The notes under the pieces are model-generated. The model had not been told where the DNA came from. It worked only from the letters and a program-made list of their open reading frames with translations, and did no database searches. Shown piece by piece: positions 33,627 through 43,176 of a stretch of DNA of 64,000 bases. The DNA comes from Allorhizobium paknamense (GTDB taxonomy: Bacteria > Pseudomonadota > Alphaproteobacteria > Rhizobiales > Rhizobiaceae), in contig NZ_JAUSWH010000010.1 in assembly GCF_030815125.1 (NCBI RefSeq), forward strand, positions 1-64,000, given 5' to 3'. The position numbers and the translations under genes were made by a program. Numbering within the stretch: the stretch's first letter is position 1; the number at the start of each line of letters is the position of its first letter.

Positions 33627-35371
33627 GCCTGTGCCCCCTCGGCCACACGCAGCCGGGGCTGAACGAGGGATGGGCCTGCCGATCTTCCCGCGCCGGAGGG
33701 AATGGCGCTTAAAAGGGCCTTTGTATAGGCCTGTTGCGGAGCCCCGAAAATTTCGGTCACACTGCCTTGCTCCACAATGCGCCCCCGATGCATGACGGAG
33801 ACCGTGTGCGCCAATTGCCGGACCAGCGCCAGATCGTGGGAAACGAAGACATAGGTGAGGCCGAGCTTGGCCTGAAGCGTCAGCAGAACGTCGACGATCT
33901 CCGCCTGCACGCTGACATCGAGTGCCGAGGTCGGTTCGTCCAGCACGATCACGTCCGGCTTCAGCACGAGCGCCCGGGCAATGGCCACCCTTTGCCGCTG
34001 CCCGCCGGACAGGGCCTGTGGCCGGCGGGAAAGCAGATGCTCGGCAAGACCGACATGGGCAAGCGCCTCTCGCACCCGTTCCTGACGCTCCGTCGCGGTC
34101 CCGATGCTGAAGCGATCCAGGGGTTCACGGACGAGGTTCTCCACCTTCCAGGTGGGATCGAGCGAGGTGAAGGGGTTCTGATAGACGAATTGCAGATGCC
34201 GCCAGACCTCGCGCAACGCCTCTTTCGAGCGTCCCTTGACGGATTGTCCGGCGATCTCGATTGTGCCCCGGTCCGGCTGGTCGAGGCCGAGCAGCAGGCG
34301 AATGGTGGTTGTCTTGCCAGAGCCGGATTCGCCGACCAGCGCATGGGTGGTGCCAGCGGGAATGGAAAAAGACACGTCATCGACCGCGCGAACGGCCCTG
34401 CCATCGGCATCAAAGGTTTTCGAAAGCCCCTCCACCCTGATCTTGGCCTGTCTTTTGTCTTCGCTTGCAAGATGCCGGAAACCCGGGTCGCGCAGTCTGG
34501 CATACCGGTCCGGGTTCAACGCCGGAACATCCGCATGCAGTTTGCGGGCGTAAGGGGAGGCCGGAGCGGAAAACACTGAGGCGGTTTCACCGCTTTCCTG
34601 CACCAGCCCGTCCTTCAGCACCACCAGCCGGTTTGCCCTTTCAGCGGCAATGGCGAGATCGTGGGTGATCAGCAGCAGGCTGATATTGCGCTGCTGCTGC
34701 AGGGTGGAGAGAAGGTCCAGAATCCGTTTCTGAATGGTGACATCCAGCGCCGAGGTCGGCTCGTCCGCCACCAGCAGCCGGGGATGGGGCAGAACGGCCA
34801 GGCCAATCAGCACCCTTTGCAGCATGCCGCCGGACAGTTGATGCGGGTAGGCATCGAAGACACGGGCCGGATTGTCCAGCCCGACCTCCGCGAAGGTTTC
34901 GAGCACCAGCGCTTTCTGGCGGGTCCTGTCGGTTTCGCCGGTGAGCGCTGCGGCCTCCAGCGCCTGCCGGCCGATGGTGCGCACCGGGTTGAGCGCAGTT
35001 CCAGGATCCTGCGGAACGAAGCCGATGGCCTTGCCCCTCAGAGGACGGAACCGCCGCTCCGCGAGGCCAAGAATATCCTGTCCGTCGAAACGGATACGCC
35101 CTCGCGCCGTGGCCCCATCGGCCAGCAGGCGCAGTACGGCCCTGGCAATGGTGGACTTGCCGGAGCCGGATTCGCCGATCAGTGCCAGGCTTTCCCCGGA
35201 GCGGAGGGAAAAGCCCGCATTATGCACCACCTGCTGCTTTCCATAGGCGATCGACAGCCGGTCGACGCTCAGCAAGGGCTGGCCTTGCGGAAAGACATGC
35301 GGTGTGGACCGGCCCGCGGCGGAACCGGCAGTTGGCGTGAAAAATGCTGTCAGTCTGCTTTGCGAAGCCAT
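33623..35371 (-). CDS. ABC importer ATPase with two fused nucleotide-binding domains (oligopeptide type)
   Basis: About 582 residues, equal to DppD plus DppF in one chain. Walker A motifs GESGSGKSTIARAV and GESGSGKTTTIRLL, signature motifs LSGGMLQRVLIG and LSGGQRQRVAIA, Walker B LLVADEPTSALDVT and VIVLDEPTSALDVS are all intact. The frame is open to 35443, but ATG 35371 has AGGATCAGC before it. It overlaps the permease by 22 bases. It energises the two downstream-named permeases of the same operon. Confidence 0.95.
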   Translation of the reverse strand: MASQSRLTAFFTPTAGSAAGRSTPHVFPQGQPLLSVDRLSIAYGKQQVVHNAGFSLRSGESLALIGESGSGKSTIARAVLRLLADGATARGRIRFDGQDILGLAERRFRPLRGKAIGFVPQDPGTALNPVRTIGRQALEAAALTGETDRTRQKALVLETFAEVGLDNPARVFDAYPHQLSGGMLQRVLIGLAVLPHPRLLVADEPTSALDVTIQKRILDLLSTLQQQRNISLLLITHDLAIAAERANRLVVLKDGLVQESGETASVFSAPASPYARKLHADVPALNPDRYARLRDPGFRHLASEDKRQAKIRVEGLSKTFDADGRAVRAVDDVSFSIPAGTTHALVGESGSGKTTTIRLLLGLDQPDRGTIEIAGQSVKGRSKEALREVWRHLQFVYQNPFTSLDPTWKVENLVREPLDRFSIGTATERQERVREALAHVGLAEHLLSRRPQALSGGQRQRVAIARALVLKPDVIVLDEPTSALDVSVQAEIVDVLLTLQAKLGLTYVFVSHDLALVRQLAHTVSVMHRGRIVEQGSVTEIFGAPQQAYTKALLSAIPSGAGRSAGPSLVQPRLRVAEGAQA

Positions 35372-36198
35372 CGGCTGATCCTGTTCACGGAAAGAACGGT
35401 TGCGGTGGTGACGAGGGCGGGCGCGTAGACCAGCCAGGGCCATTTCAGGTAATCCTTGCCTATGGAGATCAGCAGGCCCCAGTCGGAAGCGGGGGGCGGG
35501 TCGCCATAGCCCAGGAAGGCAAGGCTGGCGATCACCAGGATCGACAGGCCGAATTGCAGCACGGCCAGCGACAGCACGGAGCGCGAAGCGTTCGGCAGCA
35601 CATGCCGGAACAGGATATGGCTGCGCGAGCCGCCGAGCAGGAAGGAGGCTTCCACGAAGGTGGCCTCCCTCGTTTTCAGCACTTCCGCCCGCATCACCCG
35701 TGCAAAGACGGCCACGGCGGAGACGCCGGTGGCAATGGCTGCATTGGTGGTGGTAAAGCCCAGCGCCGTCACGATGATCACTGCCAGCAGGAAGCTTGGA
35801 ATGGCCAGAAGCACATCCATCAGCCGGGCGAGAAGGATATCGACCCAGCCGCCGAGAAAGCCCGCAACAAGGCCGATAGACCCGCCCGCAAGCACGCCGA
35901 TTGTCACCGCAATCAGGCCGCTGCCCACCGAGGAGGCGGTGCCGTAGACGACACGGGCATAGACATCCCGGCCGAGATGATCGGTGCCGAACCAGTGTTC
36001 GGCGCTGGGCGCCAGCAGTTTGGCGGCAGGCAGGCCGCTGATCGGGTCATGGCCGGTAAACAGCCAGGGTGTGAGCGCCCAGCCGATCACCACGGCCAGG
36101 ACGGCGAAGGAGAGTGCAACCGTTGGCGGAATGTCCCGCAGGCTCTGCCAGCGCTCGGCGCTGCGATCCGGCCTGCTCGAAGAGAAGGCAAGGCTCAT
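35350..36198 (-). CDS. ABC transporter permease, DppC type
   Basis: 282 residues, six predicted helices. Conserved features: HWFGTDHLGRDVYARVVYG near residue 85 and the EAA-type loop EVLKTREATFVEASFLLGGSRSHILFRHVLPN, which docks on the ATPase. The ATG overlaps the previous permease stop (ATGA). Second permease of the oligopeptide-type importer. Confidence 0.93.
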   Translation of the reverse strand: MSLAFSSSRPDRSAERWQSLRDIPPTVALSFAVLAVVIGWALTPWLFTGHDPISGLPAAKLLAPSAEHWFGTDHLGRDVYARVVYGTASSVGSGLIAVTIGVLAGGSIGLVAGFLGGWVDILLARLMDVLLAIPSFLLAVIIVTALGFTTTNAAIATGVSAVAVFARVMRAEVLKTREATFVEASFLLGGSRSHILFRHVLPNASRSVLSLAVLQFGLSILVIASLAFLGYGDPPPASDWGLLISIGKDYLKWPWLVYAPALVTTATVLSVNRISRWLRKAD

Positions 36199-37181
36199 GC
36201 GGCAATCCCTTTCTGAGGTTTGGAATGGTCCCCGCCCGTCTGCACGGGTTTCAGCCTTGGATCGAGCAGCGGATAGATGAGATCGGCGATCAGGTTGACC
36301 AGCACGAAGACCACCGCCGCCAGCGACACCACCGCCTGCAAGACGGGCAGATCCTGACTGCTGACCGAGCGCTGCACGAGGCTGCCAATGCCCGTGCGCC
36401 CGAAGACGGTTTCCGTAATCAGCGAGCCGCCAAGCAATTCCCCGATGGTGAGCGCGATGACGGTGACGACCGGCAATGAGGCGGGCTTCAGCAGGTGTTT
36501 CGTGAAGAGGCGGAAGGGGCCAAGGCCGCGGCTGCGGGCCAGCACGGCATAATCCTGCCGGGACTCGCGATCGAGATTGGCAATCAGCACCTCCGCGATC
36601 TGCGCCGAAACCGGAATGCCCAGCGCAATGGCGGCGAAAAAGGTGGCCCAGCCGCTGTCCGGATCGATCACCCGGAAGAGCCCGAGCTTGAAGCCGAAAA
36701 TATGGATAAGCACCAGCCCGATCACGAAATTCGGCAGGGAAAGCGACAGCGACGGCAACGCGCGCACGAGCCCCTGGCCGAGCCGCTTTGGTAGAAACTG
36801 CGTGCCATAGGCGACCGTCGTCGCAATGACCAGGGCCACAGCCAGACCCGATGTCGCGAGAATAAGCGTGGACGGCAGCACCTCGGCGATCAGCGTGGCC
36901 ACCGGGCGGCTGGAGCGCATGGAAAGCCCCAGATCGCCAAGGAGGAAATGGGAAAGCGCAGTCCAGAGCTGGATGGCAACGGGCTGATCCAGGCCCTGGG
37001 CGGCGATGATCTGGGCGATTTCCTCCTCACTGAAGCCGTTTTGCGGGTCGCGCAGCACGTTGGTGATCGGGTCTCCGGGCAGGATGGAGACCACGATGAA
37101 GGTGAAGACATAGGCCAGCAGGATCACGGCCCCTGCCTGGGCAACACGCTTCAACGCATAGGTCAGATAGGCGATGTTCAC
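36195..37181 (-). CDS. ABC transporter permease, DppB type
   Basis: 328 residues from a GTG start at 37181, four bases after the stop of the binding-protein gene; the frame stays open to 37427 inside that gene. Features: YVFTFIVVSILPGDPITNVLRDP at the N-terminus and the EAA loop VLIANLDRESRQDYAVLARSRGLGPFRLFTKHLLKPA. Six helices. First permease of the importer. Confidence 0.93.
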   Translation of the reverse strand: MNIAYLTYALKRVAQAGAVILLAYVFTFIVVSILPGDPITNVLRDPQNGFSEEEIAQIIAAQGLDQPVAIQLWTALSHFLLGDLGLSMRSSRPVATLIAEVLPSTLILATSGLAVALVIATTVAYGTQFLPKRLGQGLVRALPSLSLSLPNFVIGLVLIHIFGFKLGLFRVIDPDSGWATFFAAIALGIPVSAQIAEVLIANLDRESRQDYAVLARSRGLGPFRLFTKHLLKPASLPVVTVIALTIGELLGGSLITETVFGRTGIGSLVQRSVSSQDLPVLQAVVSLAAVVFVLVNLIADLIYPLLDPRLKPVQTGGDHSKPQKGIAA

Positions 37182-37185
37182 GGGC

Positions 37186-38838
37186 TTATTCGCTCTTGCT
37201 GGCGGTATAATAATTGGCATAGGCCACACCGTTATAGGTGACGCCGGTGAGCTTCGGGGACTGAACGTAGATGCGCTGGACGATCTGGGTGCGCGGAATG
37301 AAATAGCCCTGTTGAAGAACATAGGTCTGGAGCGCGTCGAGAAGCGGCGCGCGGGCTTCGAAGGAGGCGGCGCGGGCGATACCATCGCGAAGATCGTTGA
37401 GCTTGCTGTCGCTCTCGCCCAGCGCAAACCAGTTCTCGCCCTTGTTGGCGTCGGTCAGAATGCCTGCCACCGTTCCGGCATCGATGAAGCTTCGCGTCAC
37501 GTCATAGGCCGGGACCGCCGGATTGCCATACTGGACCTTCTCGCCGAAGGTAGTGACATCGTAAGCGCGAATGACCACCTTCCAGCCGATCTTCGCCAGT
37601 TGCTGGGCCAGAAGCTCATCAATGGCCTTGGAGGTGGCGAGATAGGGAGTGGAGTAAACGGTCAGCGTCAGCGGCTTGCCGTCCTTCACCCGGATGCCAT
37701 TGGCGCCCTTGGTCCATCCGGCCTCGTCCAGCAGCTTTTCCGCCCTGCCGGGATTATAGGCGAGCAGATCGCTGTGGTCTGTGGCGCCCGGCACATTGCT
37801 CTGGATGAAGGAGGTCGGCAGCTTCCAATCCGGCGTATAGACCGTGTCGATGATTTCCTGACGGTTGATGCCCGTCTGCAGCGCCTGGCGCACCCTGACA
37901 TCGTCATAGGGGGGAGCCTTGGTATTGATGGCCCAGCCATTGACGAAGCCGAGATAGCGCGGGGTTGCGACGGTGAAGCCCTCCTCCTTCAGCGACTGCA
38001 ATTCCTGCGGAGAGGGATTGTAGGCCACGTCCGCCTGTCCGGATTGCACGGCAGAGACGCGCAGCGACTGTTCGGCGACCAGCTTGTAGGTGATGCTGTC
38101 GAGATGGGCGGGGCCGGTCTGCCCGAGCGCGGACGGTCCCCAATTATAATCCTTGCGCTTGACGAGCTTGACGTAATCGCCCTCTTTCCAGGTTTGCACC
38201 ACATAGGGGCCGCTGCCGGAGGTCTTGCCGAGATCGGCCTGCACGGATGCCGGTTGCGCGAGTGTCTTTGGCGAAATCAGGATGGAGCCGTGATAACCAA
38301 GGGTGGGAATGAAGCCCAGCGTCGGCGCCTTGAACACCACCTTGACCGTGAGCGGATCCACGGCCTCGGCATGGTCATAGGTCTTGGGGAAGAGGCCGAT
38401 GGGATTGATGCCATCCTTGGTGCGCCCGGCAGCCCAGATATCGAGATTGGCCACCACGGCGGCAGCATCGAGCGGCGTGCCGTCGGAGAAGGTCACGCCC
38501 TTTTTCAGGTGCAGTGTGAATTCCGTGGCCGTGTCGTTCTGCTCCCAGCTTTCGGCAAGCCATGGACTGGCCTTGCCCTCGGCATCCACATAGACGAGCT
38601 TGTCGGTGACATGGCCCCAAATATGTCCCTGGAAGCTGGAGATGGAACTGTTGTTCGGGATCCAGGTCGGTCCCAGCGAGTCGATCAGAAAGACGATGTC
38701 GCCACCCTCATGCACGCCATCCGCAGCGGCACCCGGCACGGGGGCGGAAAGGGCCAGGAGGAAAGCGGTAACCAGAGGGTAAAACCGCACCTTGATCCGG
38801 CGACGGGATGAAGGAGAAAACATAAAGGCTTCGATCAT
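37186..38838 (-). CDS. ABC importer substrate-binding protein, peptide/nickel family 5
   Basis: About 550 residues with an N-terminal signal (FYPLVTAFLLALSAPVPGAAA) after a short basic stretch. The SBP family 5 blocks are present: LAESWEQNDTATEFTLHLKKGVTFSDGTPLDAAAVVANL and DDVRVRQALQTGINRQEI. ATG 38838 has CAGGAATG upstream. It resembles the binding proteins encoded next to LLM monooxygenases in enterobacteria (KPN_01854-like, from memory). The ligand is unknown; neighbours suggest a small organosulfur compound. First gene of the operon, behind motif site A. Confidence 0.9.
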   Translation of the reverse strand: MIEAFMFSPSSRRRIKVRFYPLVTAFLLALSAPVPGAAADGVHEGGDIVFLIDSLGPTWIPNNSSISSFQGHIWGHVTDKLVYVDAEGKASPWLAESWEQNDTATEFTLHLKKGVTFSDGTPLDAAAVVANLDIWAAGRTKDGINPIGLFPKTYDHAEAVDPLTVKVVFKAPTLGFIPTLGYHGSILISPKTLAQPASVQADLGKTSGSGPYVVQTWKEGDYVKLVKRKDYNWGPSALGQTGPAHLDSITYKLVAEQSLRVSAVQSGQADVAYNPSPQELQSLKEEGFTVATPRYLGFVNGWAINTKAPPYDDVRVRQALQTGINRQEIIDTVYTPDWKLPTSFIQSNVPGATDHSDLLAYNPGRAEKLLDEAGWTKGANGIRVKDGKPLTLTVYSTPYLATSKAIDELLAQQLAKIGWKVVIRAYDVTTFGEKVQYGNPAVPAYDVTRSFIDAGTVAGILTDANKGENWFALGESDSKLNDLRDGIARAASFEARAPLLDALQTYVLQQGYFIPRTQIVQRIYVQSPKLTGVTYNGVAYANYYTASKSE

Positions 38839-39020
38839 CGAACATTCCTGATGGCTTGGGTCTCTTCTGGTCCTTTCTTCTGTCAGGCTGCCCAATGGGC
38901 ACCCGCGGCCACGGCGCGGGAAGTGCCGCCGCGAGCGCCGATGTCAAAGCCTGCAAAAGATAGAACTTGCATGTGCTTCAAGGCTAATGATGAGCCCGCC
39001 GGTACGAAAGACAGATAATT

Positions 39021-39047
39021 TTTTATCTATAGAATTAGTAGATAAAA
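39021..39047. promoter_or_regulatory. Sulfur-island motif, site A, within a longer inverted repeat
   Basis: TCTATAGAATTAGTAGA (39026-39042) lies inside arms TTTTATCTA (39021-39029) and TAGATAAAA (39039-39047). It is 188 bases upstream of the binding-protein start and after the end of the ribose-type permease gene. The gap 38839-39157 has no gene. Confidence 0.65.
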
Positions 39048-39157
39048 TTGCCTGATGCGGAAGGCCGCTTTGGTCGCCGGTTCTCCACCGTGGGTGGTAT
39101 GGCGACACGATGCATGCCAAAGCGGATCGGTCTTCGGGCTTGGGTGCGGCGGAAGGG

Positions 39158-40204
39158 TCAGGCGCGGGCGCGGCCAAACCCGTAGGTCAAGGCTAATGCT
39201 CCGACGAGCACGGCACCCTTGATGAAGTCCTGGGTGTAATAGGGGGCATTCAGCATGGTAAGGCCATTCAGCAATATGCCGACGAATACCGCGCCGACCG
39301 TGGTGCCCAGAACGTTCGGACGTTTGAGGCTCAGCACCGCAAAGCCGATCAGCGAGGCGGCGACCGAATCCATCAGCAGCGACGCCCCGGAGGAGACATC
39401 GCCCCGGCCGACCCTGGCCGCAACGATGATGCCGCCCAGGGCCGCCAGCGTGCCGGACAGGACATAGGCGAGTGTGCGAATGCGCGCCGTATTGCCACCT
39501 GCCAAACGGGTCGCGATCTCGTTGCCGCCGGTTGCGAACAACAGGCGGCCAAAGCGCGTGTGTTCCGTCAGCACATAAAGAGCAATCGCCACCACGGCCA
39601 TCAGGATGACCGGCAGCGGCACGGTGCCCAACAGGCTGGAGCGGCCGATCAGCAGAAACAGCGGATCGTATTTGCCCGTTGCCGTCGATCCGTCAGGCAG
39701 GATCAGGCCGACGGAGATCGAGCGTCCCGCCGTCGGGATGAGTTGCAGCCCGGTCAGCAGAAACATCGAGGACAGTGTCGCCAGCAGATCCGGCACTTTC
39801 AACCTGACGATCAGCAGGGCGTTGAAGAGCCCCACCAGCGCACCGAAAGCCAGCACCAGCGGCACGGTTTGCCAGACATTGAAGCCCAGCACGATCATGG
39901 CATAGCTGGCGGCCATGACGCTGGATGCCGCAACCGCGCCAGCCGAAAGGTCGAAGCCACCGATGGCCAGCGTCACCGTTACCCCCGCGCCGATAATCGC
40001 CACAACGGAAACGGCCTGCAGCACACTCATGAGGTTGCTGACGGTTAGAAAGGCCGGTTGCGCCAATGTGAACAGGACGAACAACGCCGCCAGCAGCAGG
40101 AAAACCGCGCCACGGCGAATGATGGTCTTCGCTGCTTCGCCCGTGGATCGAGGTGGGGTGGTGGCCGGCAAGCTCTGCCTCTGGCTCTGGCTGATATCGC
40201 TCAT
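39158..40204 (-). CDS. ABC transporter permease, ribose (RbsC) type
   Basis: 348 residues with eight to ten helices. RbsC hallmarks: IIGAGVTVTLAIGGFDLSAGAVAASS (second and third helices) and LFATGGNEIATRLAGGNTARIRTLAYVLSG (the cytoplasmic loop that meets the ATPase). ATG 40204 overlaps the ATPase stop. Together with the RbsA-like ATPase and the divergent binding protein it makes one carbohydrate-type importer. Its motif-B promoter links it to the sulfur genes. Confidence 0.93.
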   Translation of the reverse strand: MSDISQSQRQSLPATTPPRSTGEAAKTIIRRGAVFLLLAALFVLFTLAQPAFLTVSNLMSVLQAVSVVAIIGAGVTVTLAIGGFDLSAGAVAASSVMAASYAMIVLGFNVWQTVPLVLAFGALVGLFNALLIVRLKVPDLLATLSSMFLLTGLQLIPTAGRSISVGLILPDGSTATGKYDPLFLLIGRSSLLGTVPLPVILMAVVAIALYVLTEHTRFGRLLFATGGNEIATRLAGGNTARIRTLAYVLSGTLAALGGIIVAARVGRGDVSSGASLLMDSVAASLIGFAVLSLKRPNVLGTTVGAVFVGILLNGLTMLNAPYYTQDFIKGAVLVGALALTYGFGRARA

Positions 40205-41679
40205 GCCACTGTCTCCAGGATTGCGTCTGCGTCATTTACGGGGGTGGCCCGCAGGCTATGGTGGTCCATTACAATCACCCGGTCCGCGACCTCGAGGGCT
40301 TCCTCGGTGTCGGAGGTGGCAATCAAGGTGGCGCGGCTGCGCTCAGTGCGGATGGCGGCGATGATGTCCTGACGCGCCCCGACATCGACCCCCTGAAAAG
40401 GCTCATCCAGCAGCATAAGCCGGCTTGGTTCCGCCTCCCAGCGTGCCAGCACCACCTTTTGCTGATTGCCGCCGGAGAGCGCCCATATCGACTGATGCGG
40501 GGATTGCGCCTTGATGCCCAGCCTGCCAATAGCCTTGACGGCCTCGCGGTTCTCCCGCCCGGAAAGCATCAGCCCACGCGGATACCAGCGCGGCAGATGC
40601 GGCAGGCTGATCGTGGCGGCAATCGTTTCTCCCGGCCAGTCTCGCGGCATCAGGGAAGAACGGTGCCTGTCCTCCGCAGCCATGACGACACCTGCGGCAA
40701 TGGCCTCCGCCGGATGACGCGGCGCATAGGGCTTTCCATCGAGAAAAGCCTCTCCGCTTGTGAAACGATGGCTTCCGAACAGGCAGGACAACAGGCGGCT
40801 CTTGCCCGCCCCCAGCACGCCGGTGATGGCGACGACCTCACCTTCCAGCAGCTGAAGATCGAAGGGTTCGCTGTCCGGACGCAGCCGAACCGCCCGCAAG
40901 TCGAGCACGGTCGCGCCGGGCGTGGTCCGGGCTTGAGGACGTGCTGCGTTCAGCGGCCTGCCGATCATCGCTTCGATCGCCTCATCGAAATGGATTGGCC
41001 GTTTAAAGGCGGCAACAGTCCTGCCGCCCCGCAAGACGGCAGCGCGGTCGGCAAGCGCTGCGATATCGGCCGTGCGGTGCGAGATGTAAAGGACGGAGAT
41101 GCCCCGCGCTTTCAGGCCAAGGACTGTCTGGTAAAGACGGCCTGCCTCCTCGGTGGAAAGGCTCGCTGTCGGCTCATCAAGGATCAGCAATTGCGCCTTC
41201 ATCGCCAAGGCCCGGGCGATCGCGATCAACTGCCGCCCAGCAGGCCCCAGCTCCGAAAATCGAAGGTCGAGCGGCAGATCGAATTGCGCCTCCCGCAGCA
41301 TGGCGGCAGCGGTCCGGCGCACACTGCGGCCCGTCAGGAAAAAGGGCTGACGGCCATCGACAAAATGGTTGAGCAGCAGCGCGTCCGCCACCGTCAGATC
41401 CGGTATCCCGACGAGATCGGTCGACTGATGCACGGTCACGACACCCAGCGCCGCAGCCTCCGCAGGGGTTTTCGGCGCGTAAGTGCGGCCATTCATGCGG
41501 ATCGACCCGCTATCTGCGATTTGAACGCCGGAAAGGATTTTCACAAGCGTCGATTTGCCTGCGCCATTGGCGCCCATCAGCGCAAGAATTTCGCCGCGGT
41601 CAATCGTCAGCGAAGCCCCCGCCAGGGCTCTGGTGGAGCCGAAGGATCGGTGAAGATTTTCAATCTCGATCAGAGACAT
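40201..41679 (-). CDS. ABC transporter ATPase, ribose (RbsA) type
   Basis: About 492 residues with two fused domains. First domain: Walker A GANGAGKSTLVKIL, LILDEPTASLS. Second domain: degenerate Walker A GVLGAGKSRLL, GGNQQKVVLARW signature, LMLLDEPFQGVDVG. The first domain's signature motif reads SELGPAGRQLIAIARAL, a variant normal for this family. The start is MSLIEIENL at 41679 (the frame is open to 41841). Confidence 0.93.
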   Translation of the reverse strand: MSLIEIENLHRSFGSTRALAGASLTIDRGEILALMGANGAGKSTLVKILSGVQIADSGSIRMNGRTYAPKTPAEAAALGVVTVHQSTDLVGIPDLTVADALLLNHFVDGRQPFFLTGRSVRRTAAAMLREAQFDLPLDLRFSELGPAGRQLIAIARALAMKAQLLILDEPTASLSTEEAGRLYQTVLGLKARGISVLYISHRTADIAALADRAAVLRGGRTVAAFKRPIHFDEAIEAMIGRPLNAARPQARTTPGATVLDLRAVRLRPDSEPFDLQLLEGEVVAITGVLGAGKSRLLSCLFGSHRFTSGEAFLDGKPYAPRHPAEAIAAGVVMAAEDRHRSSLMPRDWPGETIAATISLPHLPRWYPRGLMLSGRENREAVKAIGRLGIKAQSPHQSIWALSGGNQQKVVLARWEAEPSRLMLLDEPFQGVDVGARQDIIAAIRTERSRATLIATSDTEEALEVADRVIVMDHHSLRATPVNDADAILETVA

Positions 41680-42055
41680 GCGACGGCCCATCCTTGCTGT
41701 GCCCCGGTTCATGCGAGTGGACCGCGCAACGGCGGCGCAATCAAGCATGCGTCTTGCCCGCCTCAAGCCAATCCTGGAAAAGTTTTCCAGTTTCGAAAGC
41801 CGGTGTGTTCTTGGAGACGTGTACTCCATCCGTTCGCTCAACCATGACCTTCAGAACGCTGGCGATAGCTATATTTTCTCACGTCAGGCCTGCTCCTGAG
41901 CAAGAAAACTCCTTTCCATGCCGCAATAAGCAACAATCGGCGCTCAATTGTCTATAGAAAATATAGATTAATAAGAAACCGCCAAGGGCGGTGCAGCCGG
42001 TTTTGCGTCGCATTGGGTTCGGTCCATGCGGACGCTATACGAAAGGGGGCTTTCC
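41680..42055. promoter_or_regulatory. Divergent promoter region with sulfur-island motif, site B
   Basis: TCTATAGAAAATATAGA (41951-41967) is a near-palindrome with perfect TCTATA/TATAGA arms. It lies 89 bases before the binding-protein start (42056) and 272 bases before the ATPase start (41679), so it can serve both. Apart from an out-of-frame relic of the ATPase leader I see nothing else. Confidence 0.65.
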
Positions 42056-43120
42056 ATGAGCATACGCTTCACTGGGCATTCTATCGCGCGCACATCCTCA
42101 GCCTTCGCGGCGATGGCGCTTCTGGCAACGTCACCGGTCATGGCAGCCGGATTGACCGGAGCGCCAGCGCCCTTCGACAAGGGTGGCGTGAAGATCGCCC
42201 TGATCAGCTATATTTCCGCCGGTGATTTCTTTCAGGCCTATCAGGCTGGCGCGCAGTCCCAGGCCAAGGCGCTGGGCGTCGACCTGCAGATTTTCCCGGG
42301 CCGGCAAAATGCCGCCGAGCAGCGCGAACAGATCCTGCAGGCCATCAATCTCGGAGCGAAGGCGATCGTGATCGATCACGGACAGCCGGAAGCGCTGTCA
42401 GATGTGGTGCAGCAGGCTCTCGACAAGGGCATCAAGGTCGTGGCCTTCGACGTCAACCTCAACAATCCGAAAATCCCGCAGGTCGAACAGAGCGACCACA
42501 AGCTGGCCGAATTGGCGCTGCAGCAGGCTTTGAAGGAGAACGGCACCAGTTTCAACGCGGGTTATGTCTATGTGGCCGGTTTTGCCCCGCTGGACCGCCG
42601 TAACGAGGTCTGGGAAAAGGTAAAGGCGGAACACAAGGATATTGTCGAGAAGGCGCGCTTCGGTACGGTCAGCGATACGACGGCGACCGCCACCGCCGAT
42701 CAGGCCAAGGCGGTGTTCCGGGCCAATCCGGATATCACCGTGGTCTTCGCGCCCTATGACGAATTCGCCCGTGGCGTGAAACTGGCCGTCAGTGATCTCG
42801 GCATTGCGGACAAGGTGAAGATCTATTCGGCTGATATCTCGACTGCCGATATCCAGGAGATTGTGGAAAAAGACAGTCCATGGGTCGCAACAGCCGCCAC
42901 CAATCCGGCGGTGGTCGGGGCCGTGTCCATCCGGGCCGCAGCTCTTCAGCTCGCGGGTGAGGCCGTCCCGCACCAGATCGTCGTCGATCCCGTTCTCGTC
43001 ACGCAAAAGGATCTTCGGGATGCTGGCGTCAACACCATCGAGGACCTGGCCAAAAAGATCCCGGCCTTTTCGACCAGCACCGCCGTGACTGCCAGCTGGA
43101 TTCCGTCCGCGGCATTTTGA
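42056..43120 (+). CDS. Ribose-type ABC substrate-binding protein
   Basis: 354 residues beginning MSIRFTGHSIARTSSAFAAM, an export signal with cleavage probably after MAAG-type residues near 25-27. The periplasmic-binding fold (peripla_BP_4) shows in KIALISYISAGDFFQAYQAGAQSQAKALGVDLQIFPG and EQREQILQAINLGAKAIVIDHG. AAAGGGGG precedes ATG 42056. It is divergent from its ATPase and permease genes. The ligand may be a sugar or a sulfonated sugar; nothing decides it. Confidence 0.9.
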   Translation: MSIRFTGHSIARTSSAFAAMALLATSPVMAAGLTGAPAPFDKGGVKIALISYISAGDFFQAYQAGAQSQAKALGVDLQIFPGRQNAAEQREQILQAINLGAKAIVIDHGQPEALSDVVQQALDKGIKVVAFDVNLNNPKIPQVEQSDHKLAELALQQALKENGTSFNAGYVYVAGFAPLDRRNEVWEKVKAEHKDIVEKARFGTVSDTTATATADQAKAVFRANPDITVVFAPYDEFARGVKLAVSDLGIADKVKIYSADISTADIQEIVEKDSPWVATAATNPAVVGAVSIRAAALQLAGEAVPHQIVVDPVLVTQKDLRDAGVNTIEDLAKKIPAFSTSTAVTASWIPSAAF

Positions 43121-43139
43121 AAGCCTCAAACACAAAACA

Positions 43140-43176
43140 AAAGGCTGTGCGGCCCCGACGGAGTCGCACAGCCTTT
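43140..43176 (+). terminator. Rho-independent terminator after the binding protein
   Basis: AAGGCTGTGCG (43141-43151) faces CGCACAGCCTT (43165-43175), an exact 11-bp stem preceded by an A-run and followed by T residues. It can work in both directions and separates this unit from the mannosidase cluster. Confidence 0.75.

Noticed and set aside
35344..36216. 290-codon plus-strand frame opposite the DppC-type permease
   Set aside because: Antisense shadow with His/Gln/Gly-rich composition and no start signal, while the permease helices and EAA loop are clear.
33623..38838. Nickel or dipeptide importer as the role of the family 5 ABC system
   Set aside because: Not impossible, but the coupled LLM monooxygenase and the shared motif with SsuD-like genes make an organosulfur compound more likely.
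32541..43120. Sulfoquinovose (smo) gene cluster
   Set aside because: There is no GH31 sulfoquinovosidase, no flavin reductase and no SQ dehydrogenase, so the known pathway does not fit.
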